From Enterococcus_K sp051713825 (GTDB lineage Bacteria; Bacillota; Bacilli; Lactobacillales; Enterococcaceae): 64,000 bases of DNA. The stretch is taken from contig NZ_JBIOQR010000001.1 of NCBI RefSeq assembly GCF_051713825.1, forward strand, positions 2,108,001 through 2,172,000. The letters are read 5' to 3'. The notes beneath the pieces are model-generated. The model saw only the letters and a program-made list of their open reading frames with translations, searched no databases and had not been told where the DNA came from. Made by a program: the position numbers and the translations under genes. Position 1 is the first letter of the stretch, and each line of letters begins with the position of its first letter. Shown here piece by piece: positions 1-8,480 of the stretch.

Positions 1-399
1 TGGATAAAACTGCTCAACAGTCTCATCATAGGATAGTTTCCCTTCTGAAACAAGCTGTTCAATCATTATCGCAGTCATACTTTTTTGAACAGACGCAACC
101 GGATAAGCCATCGTCTCCGCATTTTTTTGCTTCAACTCCTCATTGGCATAACCATAAGCCCGTTCGTAATATACTGCTTCATTTTTAATCAACAAAACCA
201 CTCCTGCAAAATGATACTCAGATAACAACTGATCGACAAAGGTGGTCTCCTCATCCTTAGATAGTTGTTTTGTTTTCAATTCTTGTTTCTTTCGCAAAAA
301 ACTACCGAATAGGAGCACAATCACAATAATTACCAGTAGCATCCATACGATTTGTCTTCTTTTAGTCGCTCTTCTTTTCTTCACCGTCTGCACCTTCAT
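1..399 (-). CDS. Serine hydrolase (beta-lactamase/PBP-like family), 3' part outside window
   Basis: This is the N-terminal 133 codons of an enzyme that runs off the left edge. A basic N-terminus is followed by one membrane segment (residues about 18-35), so it is membrane-anchored with the domain outside the cell. The motif S103-V-Q-K106 fits the SxxK active site of class C beta-lactamase/D-alanyl-D-alanine peptidase-like serine hydrolases, and the flanking sequence (GVVLLIKNEAVYYERAYGYA) is typical of that family. The ATG at 399 is the first start after an in-frame stop; the only purine-rich tract is about 15 bases upstream, so the ribosome site is weak. Substrate cannot be told from the fragment. 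Confidence 0.8.
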   Translation of the reverse strand, partial: MKVQTVKKRRATKRRQIVWMLLVIIVIVLLFGSFLRKKQELKTKQLSKDEETTFVDQLLSEYHFAGVVLLIKNEAVYYERAYGYANEELKQKNAETMAYPVASVQKSMTAIMIEQLVSEGKLSYDETVEQFYP

Positions 400-510
400 T
401 TTTGTTATAAAAACCGTTCCCCTCTATTCTACCAATCATCACTAGAAAAAAGAAACGGAAAAGTCGCTCTCTGCAAATAAAGTCAGCCTGAAAAAAATAC
501 AGCACCACTA

Positions 511-561
511 AAAAAACTAAGGCATTCTTCTGAGATTCCAGAGAGAAGACCTTATTTTTTT
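511..561. terminator. Hairpin with A-run before and T-run after; rest of 400-716 empty
   Basis: The stem pairs 519-530 with 543-553 imperfectly. It has A's on the left and T's on the right, so it could stop transcription from either side. It lies between the acetyltransferase gene and the serine hydrolase gene, both on the minus strand. I see no convincing gene in the rest of 400-716. Confidence 0.4.
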
Positions 562-716
562 GATTGAACGGACTCCGTACACAAGAAAGGGTGACAGAAG
601 TGTTTCCCTTCAAAAATCCAGTACGATGCAACGGCAACTCATACTTCATAGCGTTTTACAGCATTATGCTGGGGATTTTGGAAAATCGCTTTGACCTTTC
701 AGAAATTCCAGCTTCA

Positions 717-1238
717 TTAGATAGTTTTTAATAGAAGCAAATCCGTCTGCTCTTCTTCTCCCATAAAAAAGGAATGTGCACCGACCTCTTTAAAGTCTTG
801 TCGTTCATAAAAAGCTCGCGCCTTATGATTAAACTCCCAGACACCCAACCAAATAGAAGTTTTGTGCAAACTTTTGGCAATTTCTTCTGCTTTTTTAAGA
901 CCTGCACTGCCATACCCCTTCCTTTTATGAGCAGAACGAATATAAATCCGCTCCACCTCAAGAGCATGAGGCTGAAGATCTTCTGATTGCGCTTGCCCAA
1001 TGTTTAGTTTTATGTAACCAACAATCTCTGTTCCTTTTTGCATAAAGAAAAAGAAACTGTTCTTTTCGTTCAGCTCTTTTTTTAGCTGCTCCTCATTATA
1101 GGCTTGCTCTAAATAATCAACCAAGGCCTTTTCTGTATTCTGTTCAGCAAATGTTGCCGTATACGTCTCAATACTCAGCGCGCGAAGGGTCTCTACATCA
1201 GCAATCGTACACTGCTTCCACTCTAAATTATTTTCCAT
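717..1238 (-). CDS. paiA: GNAT N-acetyltransferase, PaiA-like (polyamine acetyltransferase)
   Basis: The 173-residue protein resembles Bacillus PaiA, which acetylates spermidine/spermine with acetyl-CoA, along its whole length: an N-terminal SIETYTATFAEQNTE block, a central EVERIYI strand leading to the acetyl-CoA loop (KRKGYGSAG), and the C-terminal WLGVWEFNHKARAFYERQDF and HSFFMGEEEQTD blocks. It is cytosolic. The ATG at 1238 is chosen because AGGAG lies nine bases upstream; a TTG at 1247 directly abuts that site and is unlikely. It is apparently monocistronic, and the MarR gene lies upstream on the same strand. The exact substrate is inferred from family resemblance. Confidence 0.85.
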   Translation of the reverse strand: MENNLEWKQCTIADVETLRALSIETYTATFAEQNTEKALVDYLEQAYNEEQLKKELNEKNSFFFFMQKGTEIVGYIKLNIGQAQSEDLQPHALEVERIYIRSAHKRKGYGSAGLKKAEEIAKSLHKTSIWLGVWEFNHKARAFYERQDFKEVGAHSFFMGEEEQTDLLLLKTI

Positions 1239-1351
1239 CTCACTCAACTCCTAGCTAATCCTTTATATCTAATCTAAGACCTAGAATTTCACTTCAAAAT
1301 TCTTGGGTCTACTATACGGTCAATAAATGGTGCCTACCAAAGCAGCCCCTT

Positions 1352-1804
1352 CTAGTATTTTCTTTTTCCACCACTTTTTACGAAGTGCCAGTCTTCATTA
1401 ACGTTCTCTTTGACTTTTTGCAATAATCGATATAGCTCTTTTTGTTCTTTTGCGGGCAAACCATCCAGAGCTGCTTTTTTGGAATGCTCATTTTCTCGTA
1501 GTATGAATACCGCTCTATCATTGCCTTTAGCGGTTGTCTGAAGATGGATAATTTTTTTGTTCTCTTCATCCATCACCTTTTCAACAAAACCTTTTTCGAC
1601 CAAACGTTGAATCGCCCGCGAAGCTGTAGAGCGATCCACCTTAATCATTTCCGCTAACTGTTCAGGAATGATTCCTTTATTTTCATAGATTCGAACCAAA
1701 TATACATACTGCCCACGAGTCAATTCGAATTCTTTAAATTCAATGTTTGCAATCGAATCCAACGCCCGTGCAATCACACCAATTTCACGTAAAATCTCTT
1801 CCAC
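1352..1804 (-). CDS. MarR-family transcriptional regulator
   Basis: A 150-residue winged-helix protein. The central part (LTRGQYVYLVRIYEN..LAEMIKVDRSTASRAIQRL) is the MarR DNA-binding domain and is followed by a wing rich in charged residues. The start codon is GTG at 1804: GGAGGTGA lies seven bases upstream and there is no closer ATG. A strong palindrome sits about 30 bases upstream of the start, so autoregulation is likely. The ligand and other targets are unknown. The gene ahead of it on the same strand (kduD) is separated by a terminator, so it is probably a separate transcript. Confidence 0.85.
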   Translation of the reverse strand: MEEILREIGVIARALDSIANIEFKEFELTRGQYVYLVRIYENKGIIPEQLAEMIKVDRSTASRAIQRLVEKGFVEKVMDEENKKIIHLQTTAKGNDRAVFILRENEHSKKAALDGLPAKEQKELYRLLQKVKENVNEDWHFVKSGGKRKY

Positions 1805-1832
1805 AAACTCACCTCCACTTTTTTATGATAAT

Positions 1833-1862
1833 AAATTATTGTTGCAAATGCAACAATAATTT
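1833..1862. promoter_or_regulatory. Palindrome, probable MarR operator
   Basis: Arms 1833-1846 and 1849-1862 are exact reverse complements with a two-base centre (core TTATTGTTGC / GCAACAATAA). It lies just upstream of the marR start, where an autoregulatory operator is usual. Assignment to this regulator is inferred from position. Confidence 0.65.
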
Positions 1863-1890
1863 TGTTCGATTCACAAAAAGCCAATAACTA

Positions 1891-1950
1891 AAAAAACAGA
1901 TAACCTCTGCACCACAAAACTTGCGGTATACAGAAATTATCTGATTTTTT
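1891..1950. terminator. Bidirectional terminator after the kdu operon
   Basis: CAGATAA at 1897-1903 pairs with TTATCTG at 1937-1943. A-run 1890-1896 and T-run 1945-1950 flank the stem. It lies downstream of kduD, the last gene of its operon. Confidence 0.55.
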
Positions 1951-2083
1951 GATTGTGTAAAAATAGGTGGAAACGACCAATCTCTCTTGGTGACCCTTTA
2001 TATTGAAAGGATCTTACTTCCACACCCATCATCTACTTGGATATTTCGATGTCAGAGATTTGCTTAAATATCGCTTTCTCAGC

Positions 2084-2887
2084 TTAAGGTTGTTTACCAA
2101 TGTAAGCTAAGATTCCGCCATCCACATATAAAATGTGTCCGTTGACAAAATTTGAAGCATCAGAAGCTAAGAAAACTGCTGAACCAGCTAAGTCATCTGG
2201 TTCTCCCCAACGTGCTGCTGGTGTTTTAGAAATAATAAATTGATCAAACGGATGTCTTGAACCATCTTCTTGTAACTCACGCAATGGAGCTGTTTGAGGT
2301 GTTGCAATGTAACCAGGGCCAATGCCGTTACATTGGATGTTTGCTTCCCCAAACTCAGAACAAATATTTTTCGTTAACATTTTCAGCCCGCCCTTAGCAG
2401 CTGCATAACCCGCTACTGTTTCACGACCAAGCTCACTCATCATTGAACAAATGTTAATGATTTTTCCGTGACCTTTTTTAATCATTGAAGGTAAAACAGC
2501 TTTTGACATAATAAACTGTCCATTCAAATCAATATCAATTACTTGACGGAAATCGTCAGCTGTCATTTCTAACATTGGGATACGTTTGATGATTCCAGCG
2601 TTATTCACTAAAATATCAATCACACCAACTTCAGATTCGATTTGTTTTACGCCTTTTTCGACAGCCACTTCATCAGTGATATCAAAAACAAACCCATGCG
2701 CTTTAATGCCGATTTCTTTGTAGTTAGCTAAACCTTTTTGCACGCCTTCTTCAGAACGATCGTTAAATACAATCGTTGCGCCAGCTGCAGCCAAGCCCTT
2801 TGCAATCTCAAAACCAATTCCGTAAACAGCCCCTGTAACTAAGGCAATCTTGCCATTTAAATTAAACATATCCATTGAAAAACTCAT
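2084..2887 (-). CDS. kduD: 2-dehydro-3-deoxy-D-gluconate 5-dehydrogenase (KduD), SDR family
   Basis: It reduces 2,5-diketo-3-deoxygluconate to 2-keto-3-deoxygluconate in the cytosol. The 267-residue protein has the short-chain dehydrogenase layout: nucleotide loop TGAVYGIG (18-25), NNAG (95-98), catalytic Ser148, Tyr161 and Lys165. The C-terminal part (NGIGPGYIATPQT...PAARWGEPDDL) is typical of KduD/gluconate 5-dehydrogenase. Identity rests on the family and on its place directly after kduI. AGGAGG lies nine bases before the ATG. It is the last gene of kdgA-kdgK-kduI-kduD. In streptococci the equivalent pair is DhuI/DhuD, but here the isomerase is classic KduI. Confidence 0.92.
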   Translation of the reverse strand: MSFSMDMFNLNGKIALVTGAVYGIGFEIAKGLAAAGATIVFNDRSEEGVQKGLANYKEIGIKAHGFVFDITDEVAVEKGVKQIESEVGVIDILVNNAGIIKRIPMLEMTADDFRQVIDIDLNGQFIMSKAVLPSMIKKGHGKIINICSMMSELGRETVAGYAAAKGGLKMLTKNICSEFGEANIQCNGIGPGYIATPQTAPLRELQEDGSRHPFDQFIISKTPAARWGEPDDLAGSAVFLASDASNFVNGHILYVDGGILAYIGKQP

Positions 2888-2900
2888 TTTTAGTTTCCTC

Positions 2901-3743
2901 CTATTTTAAGTCGCCCATATCTACCATATCCATGTCTGTGTAAGTGATATTTTCGCCACACATTGACCAGATAAACGAATAATTTCCAGTACCGACGCCT
3001 GAGTGAATTGACCAGCTTGGTGAAATCACCGCTTGATCTTGATCCACTACTAAGTGTTTTGTTTCATCAGGTTTACCCATCATATGGAAAACCTTCGTAT
3101 CATCTTTTGCAAAATCAAAATAAACATAGGCTTCCATACGACGTTCATGCGTATGACAAGGCATTGTATTCCAAGCACTACCTGGTTCTAAGATTGTATA
3201 ACCCATTTGCAATTGGCAACTTTCGCAAACGTTTGGATGAATGTATTGATAAATCTTACGTTCATTCAATGACAAACCTTCTCCTGCTTCCATTGGTTTC
3301 ACTTGGTCGATACTAATCTTAACATTTGGATATTTGTGATGTGCAGGAACGCAGCTCACGTAGAATTTAGCTGGGTTCTTAGGATCTGCAGAAGAAAAGA
3401 CCACATGTTTTGTTTCTTTTCCGATATAATAACCGTATTGTTTTTTCATCTCTTCTTTTTCGCCATCGATTTCGATGAATCCAGGTCCACCAATGTTGAT
3501 AACCCCTAATTCACGACGCTCTAAGAAATACTCTACGCCTAATTCTTTATCTAAAGTAATTTCTAATTCTTTTGTTGTTGGTGTCACACCACCAAAAATC
3601 ATACGGTCATTATGTGTATAAGTTAAGCTAATTTCACCCGGTACAAAGACTTTTTCTACTAAAAATTCTTGACGCAATTGTTCTGTTGAGTAATGACGGA
3701 TATCTTCCGGACTGTGTGTGTAACGATTTTCCATGTTTTGCAT
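2901..3743 (-). CDS. kduI: 5-dehydro-4-deoxy-D-glucuronate isomerase (KduI)
   Basis: It isomerises 5-keto-4-deoxyuronate, formed spontaneously from unsaturated uronic acid, to 2,5-diketo-3-deoxygluconate. It is a cupin metalloenzyme of 280 residues, the normal family length. The metal ligands are visible as His197, His199 and Glu204 in PCHTHERRMEAYVYF, with the distal His247 in SWSIHSG. It lies 13 bases before kduD and 14 bases after kdgK, so it is co-transcribed. GGGAG about ten bases upstream supports the ATG at 3743; a second ATG three codons in is possible. Confidence 0.95.
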   Translation of the reverse strand: MQNMENRYTHSPEDIRHYSTEQLRQEFLVEKVFVPGEISLTYTHNDRMIFGGVTPTTKELEITLDKELGVEYFLERRELGVINIGGPGFIEIDGEKEEMKKQYGYYIGKETKHVVFSSADPKNPAKFYVSCVPAHHKYPNVKISIDQVKPMEAGEGLSLNERKIYQYIHPNVCESCQLQMGYTILEPGSAWNTMPCHTHERRMEAYVYFDFAKDDTKVFHMMGKPDETKHLVVDQDQAVISPSWSIHSGVGTGNYSFIWSMCGENITYTDMDMVDMGDLK

Positions 3744-3757
3744 TGTTTAACGACTCC

Positions 3758-4756
3758 CTATCTTATTATTTTTCCAGAGCCAGCAGCTAAAAAGCTATTG
3801 ACTTCTTCTTCACTAAATTGATTGCAATCGCCATGAACTGTGTGCTTCAAAGCGGATGTAGCTGTTGCAAATTCGATCATTTTTTGTGGTTCCTCTTGAT
3901 TCAAAAGACCATGCAAGATTCCCCCACAAAAGGCATCTCCTCCACCCACACGATCGACAATTGGTACAATCTCTTGGGTAGCTGATTGGTAATACGTTTG
4001 ATCCATCCATAACGTACCAATTAATTGGTTGTCAGAAGCCGAAATGACTTCTCGTTTGGTAGAATAAAAAACAGAAATATTCGGGTACAGCTCTTGTATT
4101 TTTTTGTAGTAATAGGGTAGCTCTTCATTTGGCTGAGGTGTGATACCTAATAAGTGAATCGCATCTAGGTAACCCGCCGAGCAATAATCTACATAAGGAA
4201 GTAAGGTTTTTAAGACGCGTCCCGCTTCTTTTTGTGTCCAAAGCTTGCCACGATAGTTGATATCAAAGCTAACTTTACAGCCATGCTTTTTCGCTGCCTT
4301 AATTAATTCAAGCGTCAGCGTTTGCCAAGAGGAACTAAGTGCTGGCGTGATACCAGATACGTGGAAAATATCCACATCCTTAAACAGTTCTTCTTCGGAC
4401 CAGTCAATCGAAGTCATTTCGGCAAAGCTTGAATGAGCTCTATCGTAGACAACCGAAGCGGCTCTTTGACCAATCCCTGATTCTAGGTAATAAGTGCCTA
4501 ACCGCTCTCCACCAAACAGCAAAAATTCTGTTCCCACATGATATCGTTGAAGATGCTTTTTGACTGCTTCTCCTAACGCATTGTCTGGAACCTTACTGAC
4601 AAACGATGCTTCATGTCCATAATTTGCTAGGGAAATCGCCACATTGGCTTCCCCGCCACCATAATGAACGGCTAACGTATCACTTTGGGCTAGTCGTGTT
4701 CCTTGACTAGTAGAAAAACGCAACATAATTTCACCAAGCGTAATGACTTTTCCCAT
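3758..4756 (-). CDS. kdgK: 2-keto-3-deoxygluconate kinase (KdgK), PfkB family
   Basis: It phosphorylates 2-keto-3-deoxygluconate to KDPG with ATP. At 332 residues it has the ribokinase/PfkB fold marks: N-terminal GEIMLRF, the glycine-rich GGGEANVAI near residue 33, and the C-terminal DRVGGGDAFCGGILHGL signature with the catalytic Asp of the GGGDAF loop. It sits between kdgA and kduI with five- and fourteen-base gaps, which fixes the pathway role. The lone PfkB signature could also fit a fructokinase; context argues against that. Confidence 0.92.
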   Translation of the reverse strand: MGKVITLGEIMLRFSTSQGTRLAQSDTLAVHYGGGEANVAISLANYGHEASFVSKVPDNALGEAVKKHLQRYHVGTEFLLFGGERLGTYYLESGIGQRAASVVYDRAHSSFAEMTSIDWSEEELFKDVDIFHVSGITPALSSSWQTLTLELIKAAKKHGCKVSFDINYRGKLWTQKEAGRVLKTLLPYVDYCSAGYLDAIHLLGITPQPNEELPYYYKKIQELYPNISVFYSTKREVISASDNQLIGTLWMDQTYYQSATQEIVPIVDRVGGGDAFCGGILHGLLNQEEPQKMIEFATATSALKHTVHGDCNQFSEEEVNSFLAAGSGKIIR

Positions 4757-4761
4757 ACGTG

Positions 4762-5406
4762 TTACCCCTTAATTTCTTTAAGTTTCGCCGCATACTGTTT
4801 TGCCACTTGCGTTACTTTATCAAAATCACCAACTGCTGCTGGCGCTAACAAATTACCACCAACACCGACAGCAACAACGCCTGCTTTAAACCAATCAGCC
4901 ATGTTGTCTAAGCTAACCCCACCTGTTGGCATAATATTCAATTGCGGGAACGGTGCTTTAAATGCAGAAACAATACTTGGGCCATACGCGCTACCTGGGA
5001 ACAGTTTGATAATATCTACGCCACTCTTTAAAGCTGTTTGCATTTCTGTAATAGTCATACAACCAGGCAAATAAGGAATTTGATACAAGTTACAAAGTTC
5101 AGCCGTTTGTAAATCAAAGCTTGGGCTTACGATATATTGGGCCCCTGCCATAATTGCTAAACGAGCAGTTGTTGCATCAAGAACAGTCCCTGCACCAATC
5201 AAGACTTCTGGTTGGTCTTTATAAGCCGTTGCTAATTCACGAATCACTTCATCAGCTTGAGGAACAGTAAAAGTTAACTCGATACCGAAAATTCCGCCTT
5301 TTATAATCGCGTGACTCGCTTGAATCGCTTCGTCTTTTGTTGCTCCACGAACCACAGCGATGACGCCAGCATTTTTTAAACCAATTAACGTTTCTACTTT
5401 TTTCAT
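4762..5406 (-). CDS. kdgA: KDPG/KHG aldolase (KdgA)
   Basis: A class I aldolase that splits 2-keto-3-deoxy-6-phosphogluconate into pyruvate and glyceraldehyde-3-phosphate, ending the uronate route. It is a TIM barrel of about 214 residues. Glu43 in GIELTFTVP and the Schiff-base Lys134 in IIKLFPGS are present, with the phosphate-site PTGGV further on. The ATG at 5406 is preferred because an AGAG tract lies about eight bases upstream; a GTG three codons earlier (5415) is possible. First gene of the operon, directly behind a good promoter. Confidence 0.93.
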   Translation of the reverse strand: MKKVETLIGLKNAGVIAVVRGATKDEAIQASHAIIKGGIFGIELTFTVPQADEVIRELATAYKDQPEVLIGAGTVLDATTARLAIMAGAQYIVSPSFDLQTAELCNLYQIPYLPGCMTITEMQTALKSGVDIIKLFPGSAYGPSIVSAFKAPFPQLNIMPTGGVSLDNMADWFKAGVVAVGVGGNLLAPAAVGDFDKVTQVAKQYAAKLKEIKG

Positions 5407-5464
5407 CCGATTCACTCTTTTCTTATTTGGAAATCTTATTTTATCATAAAGAAATCATATCTCT

Positions 5465-5501
5465 ATTATACGAGATGCAGAAAAAAATGCAACCGTTTCA
5501 C
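5465..5501 (-). promoter_or_regulatory. Promoter of kdgA-kdgK-kduI-kduD with cre-like site
   Basis: On the minus strand TTGCAT (5487-5492) and TATAAT (5465-5470) are 16 bases apart. A partial CcpA-type sequence (GTGAAACGGTTGCA, 5488-5501) overlaps the -35 box with three mismatches to consensus, so catabolite control is possible but weakly supported. No obvious IclR operator was identified. Confidence 0.6.
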
Positions 5502-5554
5502 GTCATTTTCTTTTTTAAATTTTCTTTTTAACCATGTCTCTCTTTTTCATCTAC

Positions 5555-5608
5555 CAAAAAAGAATGAGGCTGGGCGCAGAAGTAACTCCTGTCTCAACCT
5601 CACTCTTA
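5555..5608 (-). terminator. Terminator of the iclR gene
   Basis: On the minus strand GAGTGAGGTTGAGACAGGAG pairs with the later CTTCTGCGCCCAGCCTCATTC, with minor mismatches, and is followed by a T-run. Similar gaggctggg hairpins are common between enterococcal genes. Confidence 0.65.
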
Positions 5609-5612
5609 AACT

Positions 5613-6371
5613 TTATTTACTCAGTTTTTGCTCAATCATTCCCTTGACCTCTAAAACCTCACGAATAATTTTTGCTTTCAATTCTTCATTAATTCGGTAC
5701 TTCGGCATACTAATACTAAATGCCCCAACTACTTTTTGATTCGCGACAAGCGCTGTCCCAATACAAAAGATATCTCTTTCGACTTCTTCATCATCAAAAG
5801 CAATTTTCTCTTGTTGAATCCTCTTCAACTCTTTTCTCAACTTCAACGGATTCGTAATCGTTTCTTCAGTATAAGGAACCAATTCGTTCTCATTCAAATA
5901 AAGATCTACATCCTCAACTGGCAATTCTGCAAGAACTGCTTTACCCATCGCAGAATTATACAGAGGACGCGTCACACCGATTTTCGAAGACATTCGAATC
6001 GTTTGATTTTTGGGCTCAAGCTTATTCACATAAAGAATTTCTTGATTGGCTAAAATCCCTAGATGAATCGTCTCATCTACCTGCGCTTGCAGGCTTTCCA
6101 AATAAGGCTGTGTCAGCTTCACCAAATCTAATTGTTCAATGTTTTGATTGGCATAACGAATCAATTTACTACCTAAACTATATCGTTTATCCGTATTTCT
6201 ATTCACGTACCCAATCTGCACAAGTGTGTCAAGAATCTTCAAAGTAGTCGAAGCTGTCATCTGTGTGCCTTCCGTGATTTCTTGAAGGCTACTATCTGGG
6301 GTATTAGACAAAAAATCTAAGATAGAGGCCGCTTTAATTAAGACAGTGCCATAAGGTTTCTTTTTTTCCAC
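5613..6371 (-). CDS. IclR-family transcriptional regulator (KdgR-like)
   Basis: 252 residues. An N-terminal winged helix (AASILDFLSNTPDSSLQEITEGT..ASTTLKILDTL) is followed by the IclR effector domain (LGILANQEILYVNKLEPK, TRPLYNSAMGKAVLAELP, DIFCIGTALVANQKVVGAFSISMP). The start is the GTG at 6371, chosen because AAAGGAG lies about nine bases upstream; longer readings begin with an unlikely hydrophobic stretch. It lies upstream of the kdg/kdu operon on the same strand but with its own terminator. IclR proteins called KdgR control this pathway in other bacteria, so control of the neighbouring operon is inferred. Confidence 0.88.
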   Translation of the reverse strand: MEKKKPYGTVLIKAASILDFLSNTPDSSLQEITEGTQMTASTTLKILDTLVQIGYVNRNTDKRYSLGSKLIRYANQNIEQLDLVKLTQPYLESLQAQVDETIHLGILANQEILYVNKLEPKNQTIRMSSKIGVTRPLYNSAMGKAVLAELPVEDVDLYLNENELVPYTEETITNPLKLRKELKRIQQEKIAFDDEEVERDIFCIGTALVANQKVVGAFSISMPKYRINEELKAKIIREVLEVKGMIEQKLSK

Positions 6372-6553
6372 AACAGGATTCTCCTTTTCCGTATAAGAAA
6401 ATAATAGGCTGAATCCGAAAAAAAAGCAAGTCACTAAAAAATTTTTTTAAAAAAATCAAAGGCTCGCTTAATTACTAATAAAAAATCTTACTAGAACAAA
6501 GCGGTGAACAAATATGCAAAAACTCTAAGATAACAGTCAAAAATATTTCAGTA

Positions 6554-6740
6554 AGAGGCCAGGACATGACTTATGAAGTTATGCTCCAAACTCCGCCGAA
6601 TAAACGATGGGCATAGACCAACTCTGTAAAAGCCATACCCCAATCTCATCAATTTCTATAGGTGAAAGACCTTAAGAATTGAAAAACTACGTTCCGTTCT
6701 TGTCAATTTCTACGCATGGACGACATGTTAGAAGGTTCTT
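6554..6740. repeat. Degenerate intergenic repeat, copy 1
   Basis: This stretch, in the otherwise empty 6372-6925 gap, shares its order of motifs with 15412-15548: an imperfect hairpin starting gagnccagga, then GAATAAACGAT, then CGTTCTT, TTTCTACGCA and ACATG-TAGA. It looks like a decayed member of a dispersed enterococcal intergenic family. A short reading frame over 6679-6948 shows no family features and is not called. Confidence 0.45.
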
Positions 6741-6925
6741 TGCTGCTGTAAAACACGGCGAAGTAGGAGTTGATGTTGTACCGTATCAATCCAGTTCTCA
6801 GAGTGAAACACCTCTGTTCCGACCTCCTTGTTTAGCAGTTAACACAAATAACCATCACAGCAAATCTACCTACGAAAGATACGTAAGAGTTTCCTGGATG
6901 GTTTATGTGTTTTTTTCAGTTTTGA

Positions 6926-7594
6926 TTAAACCGTGCGTAAGCTTTTAGTCATTTGAAGACAGTTTAAATAAATTGCTCCGAAAAAAATGACGGGCGTCAC
7001 AAGAAAGCCAAATTGTGGCTTGACTAGCATTAGGATAGGAACGGCTAGCAGTAAAATAGTATTTAATAGACTAACATACCATTTTTTTAGCGAAAAATAG
7101 AAAGAAGTCTTATAAATGATCTTACTCTTTAGTTGTGGATTTCTCACTTGAAAATAAAAGTTATTGATACTTACACTAAGCGCCATCAAAATGAGAATAA
7201 AAAAGAACGGAATAAACCATTTCCCACTAGATAATCGCAAGAAAAAGAGAATATCCATTCCCGCGATTAGACTAACTAACCAACCAATGCCCCCAAGCGA
7301 AATACTTTTACGCCAGACAAGTCTATAAAGCATAAAAAATTGTTTGGCAGGCTCGATATCTTTCTCTTCTCGCCATTTATTCAACCAGGCAATAACCGTT
7401 AAAGAAGACGGGATGAAAAAGAGCAAGGCTAGACTAAATAAAAGAATGTTTCTACTATCGATAGCCGTCGTGATAGCGACTAGAAAAAACGGACTATTCA
7501 CGAGAAGAAAACAAAGATTTCCGATTAATATAATATAGGCCCAACGAAATAGTTTCATATAAATGTTATTTTCAAACGCTTGCTTCTTAAACAT
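6926..7594 (-). CDS. DUF624 (YesL-like) membrane protein
   Basis: 222 residues with about five or six hydrophobic segments and positively charged loops, matching the YesL/DUF624 family. Such proteins accompany YtcP/LplC-type oligosaccharide ABC importers (as in the Bacillus yes operon), but their biochemical role is unknown; an accessory role in transport is an inference. It is the last gene of the long operon that begins at about 14106, lying 16 bases after the inner permease gene. Confidence 0.8.
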   Translation of the reverse strand: MFKKQAFENNIYMKLFRWAYIILIGNLCFLLVNSPFFLVAITTAIDSRNILLFSLALLFFIPSSLTVIAWLNKWREEKDIEPAKQFFMLYRLVWRKSISLGGIGWLVSLIAGMDILFFLRLSSGKWFIPFFFILILMALSVSINNFYFQVRNPQLKSKIIYKTSFYFSLKKWYVSLLNTILLLAVPILMLVKPQFGFLVTPVIFFGAIYLNCLQMTKSLRTV

Positions 7595-7610
7595 ACACTT
7601 CTACTCCTTT

Positions 7611-8468
7611 TTAACCTTTTACACCTGAAGAGGCAATTCCTTCTACAAAGTATTTTTGCATCGCAATAAACACAATTCCAACCGGTAAAATAGATAATAC
7701 GGACGCCGCCATAATTAATGCGTATTCTGCATCGTATAAGCCAACAAACATTTTTAAGCCCAACTGAATGGTTTTATTTTCCGTTGAGGATAAGTAGATA
7801 AATGGTCCCATATAGTCATTCCACGTGTTGACAAATGTAATAATCGTTAAACTTGCCAGTGCTGGTTTTGTTAATGGTAAAATAATTCTTCTGTAAATTC
7901 CCCACTCAGACAGTCCATCAATTCGCGCACTTTCACATAATGAATCTGGAATACTACTATAATACTGTTTCAGTAAGAATACGCCAAACGCATTAAAGGC
8001 CTGAAGTAAAACTAGAGACATTAACGAATCTGTTAAGCCAAGCTGTCTCATCATGATGAATTGAGGAATCATGTATGACTGCCAAGGTACGGCAATTGTT
8101 CCGATGTACGCAAGAAATAGAATATCGCGCCCTTTAAAACTCATTTTTGAAAAACCGTAAGCCGCAAAACTAGAGGTAAACAATTGAATTAAAGTAATCA
8201 CGATACTTAATAATGCGGTGTTTTTGAAAAATGTTAACAAAGGAATTCTCGTCCAGATAACAGAATAGTTTTCTGGATGCCACGTTTTAGGAATCCACTG
8301 AATAGGCACAGAGAACACGTCATTATTTGCTTTAAATGATGCAGAGATCATCCATATAAAGGGTACTAACGTAATTAGTGCTAGTACGGTGAGCAGTACA
8401 AACAACAAAAGACGGCCCATTGCGAATTTTTCTTTTGGTTTTGGTCTCTCGACGCTCGTTACTTTCAT
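7611..8468 (-). CDS. Carbohydrate ABC transporter permease (MalG/YesQ type)
   Basis: 285 residues with six predicted membrane segments. The cytosolic ATPase-contact loop (EAA motif) is visible as SARIDGLSEWGIYRRIILPL near residue 190. The hydrophilic KPKEKFAMG start and the 'PFIWMISASFK' segment are typical of the second permease of CUT1 oligosaccharide importers. Together with the permease at 8481 and the lipoprotein at 9484 it forms the importer. No ATPase gene lies nearby; a shared MsmX-like ATPase elsewhere would be needed. Confidence 0.9.
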   Translation of the reverse strand: MKVTSVERPKPKEKFAMGRLLLFVLLTVLALITLVPFIWMISASFKANNDVFSVPIQWIPKTWHPENYSVIWTRIPLLTFFKNTALLSIVITLIQLFTSSFAAYGFSKMSFKGRDILFLAYIGTIAVPWQSYMIPQFIMMRQLGLTDSLMSLVLLQAFNAFGVFLLKQYYSSIPDSLCESARIDGLSEWGIYRRIILPLTKPALASLTIITFVNTWNDYMGPFIYLSSTENKTIQLGLKMFVGLYDAEYALIMAASVLSILPVGIVFIAMQKYFVEGIASSGVKG

Positions 8469-8480
8469 ATAAAATCCCCC

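Noticed and set aside
362..649. 95-residue leftward reading frame
   Set aside because: It overlaps the start of the serine hydrolase gene in another frame, spans a terminator-like hairpin and has no ribosome site.
6679..6948. 89-residue rightward reading frame
   Set aside because: No ribosome site, no recognisable pattern, overlaps the repeat element and the end of the opposing DUF624 gene.
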